A DNA stretch of 64,000 nucleotides from Gloeocapsopsis dulcis (GTDB lineage: Bacteria > Cyanobacteriota > Cyanobacteriia > Cyanobacteriales > Chroococcidiopsidaceae). The stretch covers positions 4,614,001-4,678,000 of the forward strand of contig NZ_CP119968.1 in NCBI RefSeq assembly GCF_032163395.1, in the 5' to 3' direction. The notes beneath the pieces were generated by a model. It was not told the origin of the DNA. It saw nothing but the letters and a program-made list of their open reading frames with translations, and made no database searches. The position numbers and the translations under genes are program-made. Within the stretch, counting starts at the first letter, position 1, and each line of letters starts with the position of its first letter. Shown here one piece after another: positions 46,134 to 55,229 of the stretch.

Positions 46134-47003
46134 ATGTCTTTTGATAATCTCTGCAAACTGCTATCAGAAAAATATCCGACTAACTTTGCTAATTGGGTTT
46201 TAGGTACACCACAGGCTAGTGTCAAAATCCTTAAAACCGAACTGAGTATTGAACCAATCCGCGCTGATTATGTAACATTTTTACAGCTACAAGGACGTAT
46301 TTTACACCTAGAATTTCAAACCAAACTGGAATCTACTCCACCTCTACCCTTGCGGATGCTCGATTACTGGGTGCGGTTGTATCGGTTATATCGTCTACCA
46401 ATCACCCAAGTTGTTGTTTTATTACTGCCACCTGCACCAGAGACGGTCATTGAAACATTCTTTAACCTTGAAACGACTCGTCACGAATATCGCGTCATAC
46501 AAATGTGGGAGGAAGACCCAGAAATCTTTCTCAATGATGAAGCTTTGTTACCCTTAGCACCGTTAGCCATCACCAGTCAACCACAAATTTTATTGCAACA
46601 AATTGCAGAACGGGTAAATCAAGTTTCTGCAAACAAACGAGGAGAAATTTCTGCGTATACGCAAATTTTAGCGGGATTAAAATATAAAAAAGACTTAATT
46701 CGACAATTATTTCGGGAGAGTATTATGCGCGAGTCAGTCATCTACCAGGAAATCTTTGAAGAAGGAGAACAACAGGGACGCGAACAGGGACGCGAACAGG
46801 GAGAAAAATCGCTTGTTCTGCGTCAACTAACTCGGCGGGTAGGAGAATTACCTCAACCAGTACGTCAGCGCATTGAAACTCTACCTTTGGAACAATTGGA
46901 AAATCTAGGTGAAGCGTTGCTAGATTTTACGAGTTTAGTTGATTTACAGGTATGGCTAGAAGCGCGATCGCCTCATGCAGATGTCGTACAATCAGACACC
47001 TGA
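46134..47003 (+). CDS. Rpn-family PD-(D/E)XK nuclease/putative transposase protein with DUF4351 tail
   Basis: 289 residues. Its nuclease-like N-half includes RADYVTFLQLQGRILHLEFQTKLE (the D...ExQ core of the fold). A helical hinge with GREQGREQGEKS repeats follows, then a C-terminal DUF4351 module (LVLRQLTRRVGELPQPVRQR, LENLGEALLDFTSLVDLQVWL). Rpn proteins are DNA endonucleases in E. coli linked to recA-independent recombination. The frame is intact, unlike the relative at 51155-52048. Confidence 0.85.
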   Translation: MSFDNLCKLLSEKYPTNFANWVLGTPQASVKILKTELSIEPIRADYVTFLQLQGRILHLEFQTKLESTPPLPLRMLDYWVRLYRLYRLPITQVVVLLLPPAPETVIETFFNLETTRHEYRVIQMWEEDPEIFLNDEALLPLAPLAITSQPQILLQQIAERVNQVSANKRGEISAYTQILAGLKYKKDLIRQLFRESIMRESVIYQEIFEEGEQQGREQGREQGEKSLVLRQLTRRVGELPQPVRQRIETLPLEQLENLGEALLDFTSLVDLQVWLEARSPHADVVQSDT

Positions 47004-47031
47004 TGAGTCAAAAAATGCGATCGCATTTCAC

Positions 47032-47409
47032 TTATCGACTCATCGTTGGAATCTTCGCAATACTGACTTGTTGTAACTTCTCTGGAAACTGCTGCCAAGG
47101 CACATTGCCTGTTTTACTCTTCAAATATAGTTCGCCAAACTGAAGTAACGCAGCGGCGGTGTCATCAGCAGGCAAGTTCGTGAATAGATAAGTCGGTTTA
47201 CCAAATGCGGAAAAAGCAACGGCGCAGGGGCGATCGCACGTCCACAAGCATCCTACTGGCTGGATTCTAAGATCCTGGAACTGCTTTTGTTCAGCACCTA
47301 ATGTATTAAGTTGTTCGATTAAACGAGTACCGTCAGCAAGTTGATTTTCTGGCAATTCTTCAGAGGAACGGTTGCATGATTTACAGACAAGTAACGTGTG
47401 TTTGTGCAT
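47032..47409 (-). CDS. DUF1636 family metal-binding protein
   Basis: 125 residues. Cys pairs in LLVCKSCNRSSEE and GCLWTCDRPCAVAF could hold a [2Fe-2S] cluster or a metal in a thioredoxin-like ferredoxin fold. DUF1636 genes commonly sit beside iron or cobalamin uptake genes, as here next to the siderophore-binding protein gene (gap of 3 bp). Confidence 0.85.
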   Translation of the reverse strand: MHKHTLLVCKSCNRSSEELPENQLADGTRLIEQLNTLGAEQKQFQDLRIQPVGCLWTCDRPCAVAFSAFGKPTYLFTNLPADDTAAALLQFGELYLKSKTGNVPWQQFPEKLQQVSIAKIPTMSR

Positions 47410-47412
47410 AGC

Positions 47413-48366
47413 TTAAGGTGTGTTGACTAAGTATTTGAGCAGGTCATCAATTACGGCATCAGTTCCAAGCATATGTGTTGCAGCCCATGCTGTAAAGTTA
47501 ACAAAATAAACGTGATTTTCCTGAACAGCTTTAAGGTTTTTCCAAAGAGGGTTTCGTTGTGTCTTTTCAAGAAATTCTTTGCCACCACTTGAAGAAGTCG
47601 CCACAAATAAAATATCGCCATCTGCTTTTTCTAATTCCTCTAGGGAAATAGGGAAATACCCATATGGCACTTCAATATCTTGTGAGGCTGGACGCTGCAA
47701 AAGTGCATCTCTCAAAATGGAACCAGCAAATGAATTTTTAGTAGCAACATCTATTTGCTTGCTCCCTACATATATAAAAGATATTTTTTTGTCTTGATAG
47801 CGATTTCCTAATGCTAGTTTTAGCTCTTCTATGCGCTGATAATAGCGTTGCCAAAGGGCTTTTTCAGTTTCTTGCTTTCCCAATACTTCAGCTACAAAAC
47901 TCAGATATTTTTCCCAGGTTGGGTAATAAAGTTCACCTAACACCGTAGGAGCAATCTTGGATAATAAAGGATAAATTGGCTTGAACCAATCTACACCAAT
48001 AATTAAATCTGGTTTAAGTTGTAATGTTGCTTCTAAATTTGGTTGAGAAAGCCCGAGGAATTTTATTCCCTCTGTTTTACCTGGAACAAAAGTTAGAGAT
48101 TTTTCTCCCTCGTGAACTTCGTTGGTTGTGGCGATGGGTTTGATACCAAGTGCCAGCACATTTCCTAAAGTAGATAAAGACAAAGTGATAACACGCTGGG
48201 AGTTAATAGGAACACATGTTTCTCCCATTGTGTGTTTAACCATGCGACATTCTGTGACTGATGGTTTAGAGGGAGAAGATATATTTTGAGATGTGTGGTG
48301 ATTGCAAGCTGTAACTAGAGTAAATCCTAAAATACCCAATATTAGCCAACAGAAAAAATGTCGCAT
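47413..48366 (-). CDS. iron-siderophore ABC transporter substrate-binding lipoprotein
   Basis: 317 residues. The signal peptide has lipobox LVTAC at about 17-21. The FecB/FhuD-type class III binding fold follows: QRVITLSLSTLGNVLALGIKP, LEATLQLKPDLIIGVDWF, KISFIYVG and PYGYFPISLEELEKADGDIL. It receives ferric siderophore in the periplasm. No FecCD permease or ATPase is in the window. It is 14 bp after the TonB receptor gene, with DUF1636 next. Confidence 0.92.
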   Translation of the reverse strand: MRHFFCWLILGILGFTLVTACNHHTSQNISSPSKPSVTECRMVKHTMGETCVPINSQRVITLSLSTLGNVLALGIKPIATTNEVHEGEKSLTFVPGKTEGIKFLGLSQPNLEATLQLKPDLIIGVDWFKPIYPLLSKIAPTVLGELYYPTWEKYLSFVAEVLGKQETEKALWQRYYQRIEELKLALGNRYQDKKISFIYVGSKQIDVATKNSFAGSILRDALLQRPASQDIEVPYGYFPISLEELEKADGDILFVATSSSGGKEFLEKTQRNPLWKNLKAVQENHVYFVNFTAWAATHMLGTDAVIDDLLKYLVNTP

Positions 48367-48380
48367 AATTATCTCAATTG

Positions 48381-50921
48381 TTAAAACTCCCAGGAGACAG
48401 TTCCTTGAACTGTAAAAGGCTGTCCATAGTTAACACGAGTAGAATTAACTGCATATTCAAAATACTCTACGTCAAATAGGTTTCTGAAGTTGAGTGCTAC
48501 TCTAAATCTATCTCGGTTATAGAAAATGGCTGCATCAGTGCGTAGATAACTCGGTACATCATAAGTATTTGCTAAATCTCCAGCGCGATCGCCCACAAAA
48601 AACAAGCCAAAGCCAAAGCCTAAACCTTGTAAATCACCTTCTTGAATTTCGTAAGTTGTCCACAAGTTGAAAGAATTTTCTGGAGTGTTTGGCAATTGAT
48701 TTCCAGGTTCAAAAGTATTATCTTGAGTAATACGTGCATTGGTATAGGCGTAGCCTGCAATCAAATTCCACCCTGGGAAAATTTCACCTACTAAACTCAG
48801 TTCAATACCTCGGCTATTCTGCTCACCTGTTTGGATTTGAAAACCTGGATTATCGGGGTCTTCTGTTAAGACATTAGTACGGGTTAAATCATAGAATGCA
48901 AGTGTTGCTGAAAATCTATCACTTAAATCTGCTTTCACCCCAACCTCATACTGACGACCGCGTTCTGGCGCAAAGGGATTGTCCAAACTGCCACCAAAAA
49001 GAAATAAGCCACTTGCTGGAGTAAATGAACTGATATAGCTGGCATACAGCGAAATAGTAGGGATGGGTTGATAGATAATTCCAAAACGAGGACTAAATGC
49101 ACTATCTGAATCGCTGCTTTCTGTGTTAGAAGAGAAATCTTCAGATGTTTGATCAAAAGTATCAAACCGCCCGCCCAGCAGTACCTTCAAGTTATCTGTC
49201 AGTGTAATTTGATCTTGAAGATAAATTCCTAATGAATTTGTTATTGTTGTATTGCTAATCTCTGGCTCAAGCACACCTCTTGGTTGACCGTAAACAGGAT
49301 TGAATATATCAATTGGTGCAGCCGTAGCTCTAGTAGATCTTGGTACTCTATTTTCAAAACGATTCAAATCAACTCCCAATAGTAGCTGATGCTCAATTGA
49401 ACCAGTTGAAAACTTGCCAATAGCATTTGTCGTTAGAGTATAAGCTGTGCTTACAAAGTCAAATTCTCGGTAAAAACGATTCAGCGTTTGATTATCTGGC
49501 TCTAAATTTGTGGGAAGGTGTATTTTGTCATAATAATCACGATAGTTATAGACAAAAGCGTTGCGTAACGACCAACTGTCATTAAATTTGTGTTCTAGTC
49601 GATATCCCAGTCTTGTAACTGTCTGTTCAATTACGTCGGAAGGTTCAGCCAAGTTACGATTACGGGGTATGTTTCCGTTAGGGTTAGGTAATACAGTACC
49701 AATGGTAGGTACACCTGGTAGTCTGAAAAAATCTTTTGTATTGATGTAATCCCCTTCTAGGGTCAAGTTAATTCCCTCGCCAATAGCTACACTGACTACA
49801 GGTGAAATATTTAAGTGTTCACTCGTATAGGAATCAACAAAACTACCTGAGTTTCTGTAGGCTGTATTGAGGCGATACAATACCGTTCTCGATTCATTTA
49901 ATGGTCCAGATAAATCAATTGCACCTCTGTAGAAACTATAGTTACCTACGGTTGCATCAATAGTATAAAAAGGTTCACTCAAGGGGCGTTTAGTGACTAT
50001 GTTGATGCTTCCGCCTGGATTACCTAAACCAAATAACACTGATGCGGGTCCTTTGAGAACTTCAACTTGTTCAACATTAGAAAGTTCAACCAGTTCTCCA
50101 GCCCCAGGGTCGGGTAGCCCATTCCTAAGTAAGTTGTTATTTAATGCTTCAAATCCACGAATCCTGTAAAAAATAGAGGGACCAGGACCAAAAGCCTGAG
50201 TTACACCAGGAACATTTCTCAGCGCATCGTCTAATCTATTGACTTGTTGGTCGCGCAATACTTGTTGTGGTACGACCTGAATCGATTGAGGAATGTCACG
50301 CAACGGGGTATCCGTTCTGGTTCCGACTGAAGTATCAGGAACTCGATAACCTCCTTCCTGTTCCCCTGTGACGACAATCTCAATGACATCATCCTCGGTT
50401 TCTTCTACTGCAACACTCAACACCAAGCCCTGTGCTTCAGTTCGTACATCTGCGATTGGGGGCGCATCCAATCCTGTAATCGCCACACGCACAAAATTAT
50501 TTGGCAGATTCGTGAGTGATACCGATGCAATTCCCTCCGCCGGATTTGCCTGCTGAAATCCACTCGGCGGTATAAGTACCGCATTGGCAATATCGGCAAT
50601 TAATGCATTGTCCACAACATAGGTTTCAGAAATTTCGAGTCCTGCTACAGTTTCCAGTAGAATTTCTAATCCTGCTTCTGTCGCGTTCAGTCGCACTCCA
50701 GTAATCTCCACAACTGAAGTTTGAACACTTTGAGCCATCCACTCGTCAACCGTAGTTACAGGCTGCTGGAAGTCACTAAGTTGAGGAATCGAGGGGTCAG
50801 ATTGTAGTTTTTGCTTCAACCGCACCGATGACGATCCGGTATCGGTTTGTGCTTGTGCAGGAACAACAAAAATAAAAATGGCACTCGCCGCTGCTAGCCG
50901 CAGAAAAAAGCGATACAACAT
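48381..50921 (-). CDS. TonB-dependent siderophore receptor with N-terminal AMIN domain
   Basis: 846 residues from ATG 50921. A signal peptide (about 1-25, ending VPAQAQ) is followed by an AMIN domain (about 60-150), a cell-wall-binding module often fused to cyanobacterial receptors. The plug domain follows (PLRDIPQSIQVVPQQVLRDQ, VLKGPASVLFGLGNPGGSIN), then the 22-strand beta-barrel ending in the terminal Phe (NYGQPFTVQGTVSWEF). It imports ferric siderophore across the outer membrane. It heads the receptor/binding protein/DUF1636 unit. Confidence 0.94.
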   Translation of the reverse strand: MLYRFFLRLAAASAIFIFVVPAQAQTDTGSSSVRLKQKLQSDPSIPQLSDFQQPVTTVDEWMAQSVQTSVVEITGVRLNATEAGLEILLETVAGLEISETYVVDNALIADIANAVLIPPSGFQQANPAEGIASVSLTNLPNNFVRVAITGLDAPPIADVRTEAQGLVLSVAVEETEDDVIEIVVTGEQEGGYRVPDTSVGTRTDTPLRDIPQSIQVVPQQVLRDQQVNRLDDALRNVPGVTQAFGPGPSIFYRIRGFEALNNNLLRNGLPDPGAGELVELSNVEQVEVLKGPASVLFGLGNPGGSINIVTKRPLSEPFYTIDATVGNYSFYRGAIDLSGPLNESRTVLYRLNTAYRNSGSFVDSYTSEHLNISPVVSVAIGEGINLTLEGDYINTKDFFRLPGVPTIGTVLPNPNGNIPRNRNLAEPSDVIEQTVTRLGYRLEHKFNDSWSLRNAFVYNYRDYYDKIHLPTNLEPDNQTLNRFYREFDFVSTAYTLTTNAIGKFSTGSIEHQLLLGVDLNRFENRVPRSTRATAAPIDIFNPVYGQPRGVLEPEISNTTITNSLGIYLQDQITLTDNLKVLLGGRFDTFDQTSEDFSSNTESSDSDSAFSPRFGIIYQPIPTISLYASYISSFTPASGLFLFGGSLDNPFAPERGRQYEVGVKADLSDRFSATLAFYDLTRTNVLTEDPDNPGFQIQTGEQNSRGIELSLVGEIFPGWNLIAGYAYTNARITQDNTFEPGNQLPNTPENSFNLWTTYEIQEGDLQGLGFGFGLFFVGDRAGDLANTYDVPSYLRTDAAIFYNRDRFRVALNFRNLFDVEYFEYAVNSTRVNYGQPFTVQGTVSWEF

Positions 50922-50954
50922 AACTCCCGACACCACGCAATTACCTAAAACTAC

Positions 50955-50969
50955 TGAGAAAGCTTCTCA
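50955..50969. promoter_or_regulatory. operator-like palindrome upstream of the siderophore receptor gene
   Basis: TGAGAA-AGC-TTCTCA, a perfect 6-bp inverted repeat 34 bp before the receptor start. It could bind Fur or the AraC-type regulator. It does not match the classical Fur box well, so the assignment is tentative. Confidence 0.3.
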
Positions 50970-51154
50970 TGAACTTATCAGGTTTAGCAGGTAGATCTAC
51001 GTTTGTTTGTGGTTGAGGCGGAATATTTTTGTGGTTGAAACGGAATTTTTTGTCAATGGAGGCAGGAGGAAGTAAAACCACGCGGTTGAGCAAATTTCTT
51101 GAAGAAAGAGTGATGAGATGCGATCGTATAAATAGCAAGCAAATCAACACTTAA

Positions 51155-52048
51155 ATGCGACGCGACTCGATATTTTATCAACTGTTTCAACAATCACCCA
51201 TACTGTTATTTGAACTATTGACAAATCGTCCAGTAAATGCATCAGAATACCGCTTTGACTCGGTAGCCGTCAAAGAACCCAAGTTTGAAATCGATGGTGT
51301 ATTCTTACCACCCGAAAATGACGATGCAGGCGTTGTGTATTTCTGTGAGGTACAGTTTCAAAAAGATGAACAACTCTACGAACGAGTATTTGCCGAATCC
51401 TCATTATATTTCTACCGCAACCGCCCTCGATTCAACGACTGGCAAGTCGTCATCATCTAAAATGTCGAACAAAGCGATCTTTATCCGCATCGCTCACTAC
51501 TTAATGGTGAACAAGTACATCGTGTGTACCTCGATGAACTCGGCGATATTCGCTCTTTGCCATTGGGGGTAGCATTGATGGTACTGACAACATTAAACAA
51601 AACCCAAGCACCCGAAGAGGCTCGATACTTATTAAACCGAACTCGTCAGGAAGTACCGCAACCGACTTCGCAAGCGATAATAGAGATGATTACAACCATC
51701 ATTGCATACAAGTTTGAACAATTGAGCAGAGTGGAGGTGGAATCGATGCTAGGATTGGCGCTCAAGAAAACACGGCTTTACCAAGATATTAAGGAAGAAG
51801 GACAACAGGAAGGACTCGAAGAAGGACTTGAAGAAGGACGACAAGCGATCGCTTTAATGCTTTCCCGACAGTTGACTAAGCGATTCGGCGAACTTCCTCA
51901 ACAAATGCGTGCTTCAATTTCAGGTTTGCCGCTGCCTGTGTTGCAAGATTTGAGTGAAGCTCTGTTAGGTTTTACGAGTATAGCTGAGTTACAGGCTTGG
52001 TTACAAGCGCGATCGCCTAATCCAAATATCACGCAATCAAATGACTAA
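51155..52048 (+). pseudogene. Rpn-family nuclease-like gene interrupted by one in-frame TAA
   Basis: One frame throughout, with a single stop at 51458-51460 (WQVVII-stop-NVEQSDLYPHRSLLNG). The first part has the PD-(D/E)XK core (PKFEIDGVFLPP, VVYFCEVQFQKDEQLYERVF). The second has the hinge EEGQQEGLEEGLEEGRQ and the DUF4351 tail (LTKRFGELPQQMRASISGLP). A small deletion or a Tyr-to-stop change explains the break; relatives usually read VIIYPSR here. It may be inactive, or read through. Confidence 0.82.
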
Positions 52049-52055
52049 TTTTAAC

Positions 52056-53039
52056 TCATTTGGCTTGGCGATAGTCGTTCGGGCTAATATTAAACTTACG
52101 GCAAAAGGCTTTAGAAAAAGCACTGCGATCGCGATACCCTACCATCCGTGCGACTTCTTCCACCTTGAAGCTACCTGAATTTAACAATTGCTGTGCTTGC
52201 TTCATGCGATAATCGTGCAAGTAACCAAACACCGTTTTACCAAATACCCGTCGAAATCCGCGTTTGAGCGTATAATCATTCAATCCTACTAAACGCGCTA
52301 GTTCCATTAATGAAGGTGGATTATCTAGACGTTGCTGCAAAATCGTTTGCGCTTGATGAATTCGATCAACATCATCGAGTTTTAAAACTAATCGACAGCG
52401 GTCACCTCGTTGAATTTCAATCTCCTGTTCCACCATCAACGCGAGTAATTCCATTACCTTGCTTTCGAGATACAGGCGTTTGGTAATTCCCGCATACGGA
52501 CATTGCAGAATTTGCTGGATGGAAATCTGCATCTGTGGTGTAATTTTCCCGTAGCGATAAAAGTATTGCTGATGCGGTTGCTTAAATAGATGACGCAACT
52601 CTGGGGGAATATATTCGGTTGATTTTGCAATATATGACTGAAATAGTTCCGGTGCGATATGAACATTGACACACAACATTGGTTGCTGCATTGAGTGTTC
52701 GCATAATCCACCTGGTGATAAACCACTTCCACAAAACCAATACAGCCCAGAACAAACTGGTTCATCATCACTGTTAAAATTTCCTGAGAGCAGAAACCCG
52801 CACTGGATAGAATGTTCATGCACACCTACCTTTTCAATCACATGATCGTGAAGTTGATGCTCCTCGATTGTGATTTCAATTCCCTCCTGATACTCAATAT
52901 TACGCTGAAATCCTTGTCCTAACCTAGACGGATACTTCCAAATTACATCACAGGGGTCTGATGCGTCGGCGTGTTGTGGTGTTGGGTTGGCTTCTTGCCA
53001 AAGTTCCCTAAGACTTTGCTCTGAAATGGTAACAGTCAT
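52056..53039 (-). CDS. AraC-family transcriptional regulator (PchR-like)
   Basis: 327 residues. The N-terminal ~200-residue sensor domain (DVIWKYPSRLGQGFQRNIEY, SIQCGFLLSGNF) is followed by two helix-turn-helix units: PSLMELARLVGLNDYTLKRG and VEEVARMVGYRDRSAFSKAF. PchR-like regulators in cyanobacteria usually sense ferric siderophores and activate receptor genes, and a receptor gene lies 1.1 kb away. The frame is intact. Confidence 0.9.
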   Translation of the reverse strand: MTVTISEQSLRELWQEANPTPQHADASDPCDVIWKYPSRLGQGFQRNIEYQEGIEITIEEHQLHDHVIEKVGVHEHSIQCGFLLSGNFNSDDEPVCSGLYWFCGSGLSPGGLCEHSMQQPMLCVNVHIAPELFQSYIAKSTEYIPPELRHLFKQPHQQYFYRYGKITPQMQISIQQILQCPYAGITKRLYLESKVMELLALMVEQEIEIQRGDRCRLVLKLDDVDRIHQAQTILQQRLDNPPSLMELARLVGLNDYTLKRGFRRVFGKTVFGYLHDYRMKQAQQLLNSGSFKVEEVARMVGYRDRSAFSKAFCRKFNISPNDYRQAK

Positions 53040-53328
53040 AAGGCGTTAGTATAACTTGATAAATAAAATTGCTGCTAAATAAGAATAGTTTGCAGTATTA
53101 TTGCACAAATAGTCGTTTGATGCTCGTGTCGGATGCGATCACCTACAGCATCCTCTCCTCATCTAAAAATTGCTCTCAGTTAGGATCGAGAGGATACTAT
53201 GAGGGTCTATTAATGACTCTAGAAAGCAAAATTGCTGCCGCCTTTAGCATGAGTGACGATACCTGGGCGCATCATGCTAACCCTTGGAGTGTTTGGACGC
53301 GGTTTACAGTTTTACCGCTAGTGGTTTG

Positions 53329-53994
53329 TCAAGCTTTAATTGAGGGGTAGAGTCGATGCAGTTTGACCCGTGCATCGGCGGTGTTGAAGCGCCAATTAAT
53401 CCAAGTCTGCTCATGATTGCGTTGCTCTTGCCAGGCAGCTACCTCAGTTTGCAACACGGCAAACTCTGGAATACGTCGATTCAAGCATTGACGTGCCAAA
53501 ATGCTCAATTCTATCTCTGCCATATTCAGCCAACTGCCATGCTTAGGAGTGTGACAAAACTCTAGGCGATTGAGAATACGCCGTGCCTCAGCAGGCTCAA
53601 ACGCTTTGTACAAGGAGGAGGGAGAATGGGTATTAAGATTATCTTGCACCACTGTAATCAACAAGGCATCAGGATAATGGATATCTACTAAATCCCTGAG
53701 CAGATAAGCATAATCCACTGCTGTTCGACGTTTAGTAACTTTTAAATGTCGCCATCCTACTATCGGTTCACAAAGTATGAATAGATTCGCTGTACCGTTG
53801 CGTTCATACTTGTAATCCTGCCGCATGGGTTGTCTTTGTTTTACGGCAACTGGTTCAACAGTTTCTTTAACAAGTTGTTTGCTGGCTTCATCGAGACAGA
53901 CAACGGGAAAGTCAGGATGATAACATTGTTGATACACTTGTAGCACTGACTCCATCTGGCAAACAAACTCAGCATTTTGTTCAGGAGGAATCAC
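53329..53994 (-). CDS. IS630-family transposase, catalytic part (ORF B)
   Basis: 221 residues from a GTG that overlaps ORF A by ATGA-type overlap. DDE motifs: Asp in VVCLDEASKQLVKE, Asp in VVQDNLNTHSPSSLY and Glu in GSWLNMAEIELSILARQC. Likely expressed by -1 frameshifting from ORF A. Confidence 0.88.
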   Translation of the reverse strand: MIPPEQNAEFVCQMESVLQVYQQCYHPDFPVVCLDEASKQLVKETVEPVAVKQRQPMRQDYKYERNGTANLFILCEPIVGWRHLKVTKRRTAVDYAYLLRDLVDIHYPDALLITVVQDNLNTHSPSSLYKAFEPAEARRILNRLEFCHTPKHGSWLNMAEIELSILARQCLNRRIPEFAVLQTEVAAWQEQRNHEQTWINWRFNTADARVKLHRLYPSIKA

Positions 53995-54494
53995 CCAGCA
54001 CTCCTGTCTCCAAGGCTGAAGTTCGTTTTTTTAAGTGCTTGCCTCACCGTTTCATGACTTACTGACTCGACATAACCCAATTGCACCATTTGGTCCGCTA
54101 GTAGCCGCATTGTCCATCGGGCGCGACCGTTTGGAGCATCACTGCACACTAACGCAACTAAATGTGCTTCTTGTTCGCCATTTAAGCAGCGTTGCTTGCG
54201 GCCTCCACCTGGTTGCCGCACCAAGGAAGCTTTTAGACCGAACTCAACAAAGCGACGGCGCACCCGCTCTACCGTTGTCACTCCTACATCCAATGCTGCT
54301 GCTATGTCCTTGTCATGCCAACTACCCCCTCGCTGATTGCTATCTGCTTTGAGTAGGATACGAGCGCGGGTGATCTGGTCAGCAGCATGTCGTCCTGTGG
54401 TGCTGAACTGCTCAAGTTCAGCACGTTCTTCAACACTCAGGTCAACGATGTATTTCTTTACCATTGCAACTGCGGGAAATGCGTCATTCTTCAT
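53991..54494 (-). CDS. IS630-family transposase, N-terminal part (ORF A)
   Basis: 167 residues with helix-turn-helix features (KDIAAALDVGVTTVERVRRR; VSHETVRQALKK) for end binding. It ends in KKTNFSLGDRSAG. A run of A7 (54026-54032 on the complement) lies at the point where a -1 shift leads into ORF B, giving the conserved KKNELQPWRQECWVIPPEQN sequence. Confidence 0.88.
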   Translation of the reverse strand: MKNDAFPAVAMVKKYIVDLSVEERAELEQFSTTGRHAADQITRARILLKADSNQRGGSWHDKDIAAALDVGVTTVERVRRRFVEFGLKASLVRQPGGGRKQRCLNGEQEAHLVALVCSDAPNGRARWTMRLLADQMVQLGYVESVSHETVRQALKKTNFSLGDRSAG

Positions 54495-54833
54495 TTTACC
54501 CGCTTACCCATTAGTTATTCCCTGACAAAACACTAGTAGTCCTTGCAATTTGGAGCCGTGCGTGGTTAGACTGGTGGTCACTCGTTCCGATTATTGTGGT
54601 AGTTGTATGGATGTGGTTAAATCCACGAATCTTCCCGCCACCCGCTTCAACAAATAACTGGGCTGCAAAAGCTGTTCTCGGTGAGCGCGTTTGGTTGAAC
54701 CGAGATAAAATTCCTGTACCAGAGCATTATCACTGCGTACCCAGTATTCTCAGTATTGTTTCTACCACGGGTATGGTATTTGTAAGGTCGTGCCATTGGA
54801 TTTTTTCTGACTTGGTGCGTATATTTACAGGAC

Positions 54834-55229
54834 TTACGCAAGAGTCATTTGAACAGACGGATGCTTGAGTTGCTCAATCAAATAGTCTGAGAGCATCCCC
54901 TGCTTGATTTGATAAATGGTCTTGCCGTTTTGGTAGGCGAGCGCTTTGAGCCGAGTCCACACGAGCAGCGCACAGGCAATGTGATTTTGCTGAATGCGGG
55001 CTTTGCGGCACTGACAGGCTTCTACACCCGTTAATTGCTTCAACTCACGGTGAAACTCCTCAAGGTGCGATCCAAGCATTCCGCCGTCGCACGGCGGAAT
55101 TGCTCGCACCTCAATTTTCCAACGGATACCACACACATCTTGTACGGCATCGGTTGAAGCTTGGACTGAGTCGTTGGTAGCGACAAACTCCGTCCTGCTA
55201 GTAGAAACAGTGACCCGGAACAGTTTCAC
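54834..55229 (-). CDS. IS701-family transposase, C-terminal part
   Basis: 131 residues in the -1 frame relative to the N-terminal part: KLFRVTVSTSRTEFVATNDS, CGIRWKIEVRAIPPCDGGML, the catalytic Glu region EEFHRELKQLTGVEACQCRK and RIQQNHIACALLVWTRLKAL. It is not expressed alone in known relatives, which are single-frame. So this copy is either mutated or frameshift-dependent. Confidence 0.8.
   Translation of the reverse strand: MKLFRVTVSTSRTEFVATNDSVQASTDAVQDVCGIRWKIEVRAIPPCDGGMLGSHLEEFHRELKQLTGVEACQCRKARIQQNHIACALLVWTRLKALAYQNGKTIYQIKQGMLSDYLIEQLKHPSVQMTLA

Larger units (their letters stand above)
53321..54533 (-). mobile_element. IS630-family insertion sequence A (in the DUF6653 gene)
   Basis: 1213 bp with related inverted ends (GTGGTTTGTCAAG left; GTGTTTTGTCAGG right, read inward). 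It is flanked by a duplicated TA target (53319-53320 and 54534-54535). It contains two overlapping transposase frames. The precise TA duplication and rebuilt host frame show a simple, rather recent insertion. Confidence 0.92.
53213..54822 (+). pseudogene. DUF6653-type membrane protein gene interrupted by an IS630 element
   Basis: The N-terminal part (53213-53320: MTLESKIAAAFSMSDDTWAH, VWTRFTVLPL) and the later part (54534 on: WSRAWLDWWSLVPIIVVVVW, NPRIFPPPASTNNWAAKAVL, ERVWLNRDKIPVPEH) flank the IS630-like element. Removing the element and one copy of the TA restores a continuous frame (PLVVLAIWSRAW). The tail is lost near 54780-54822, where a frameshift and the next element occur. It is a putative small integral membrane protein of unknown function. 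Confidence 0.88.
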
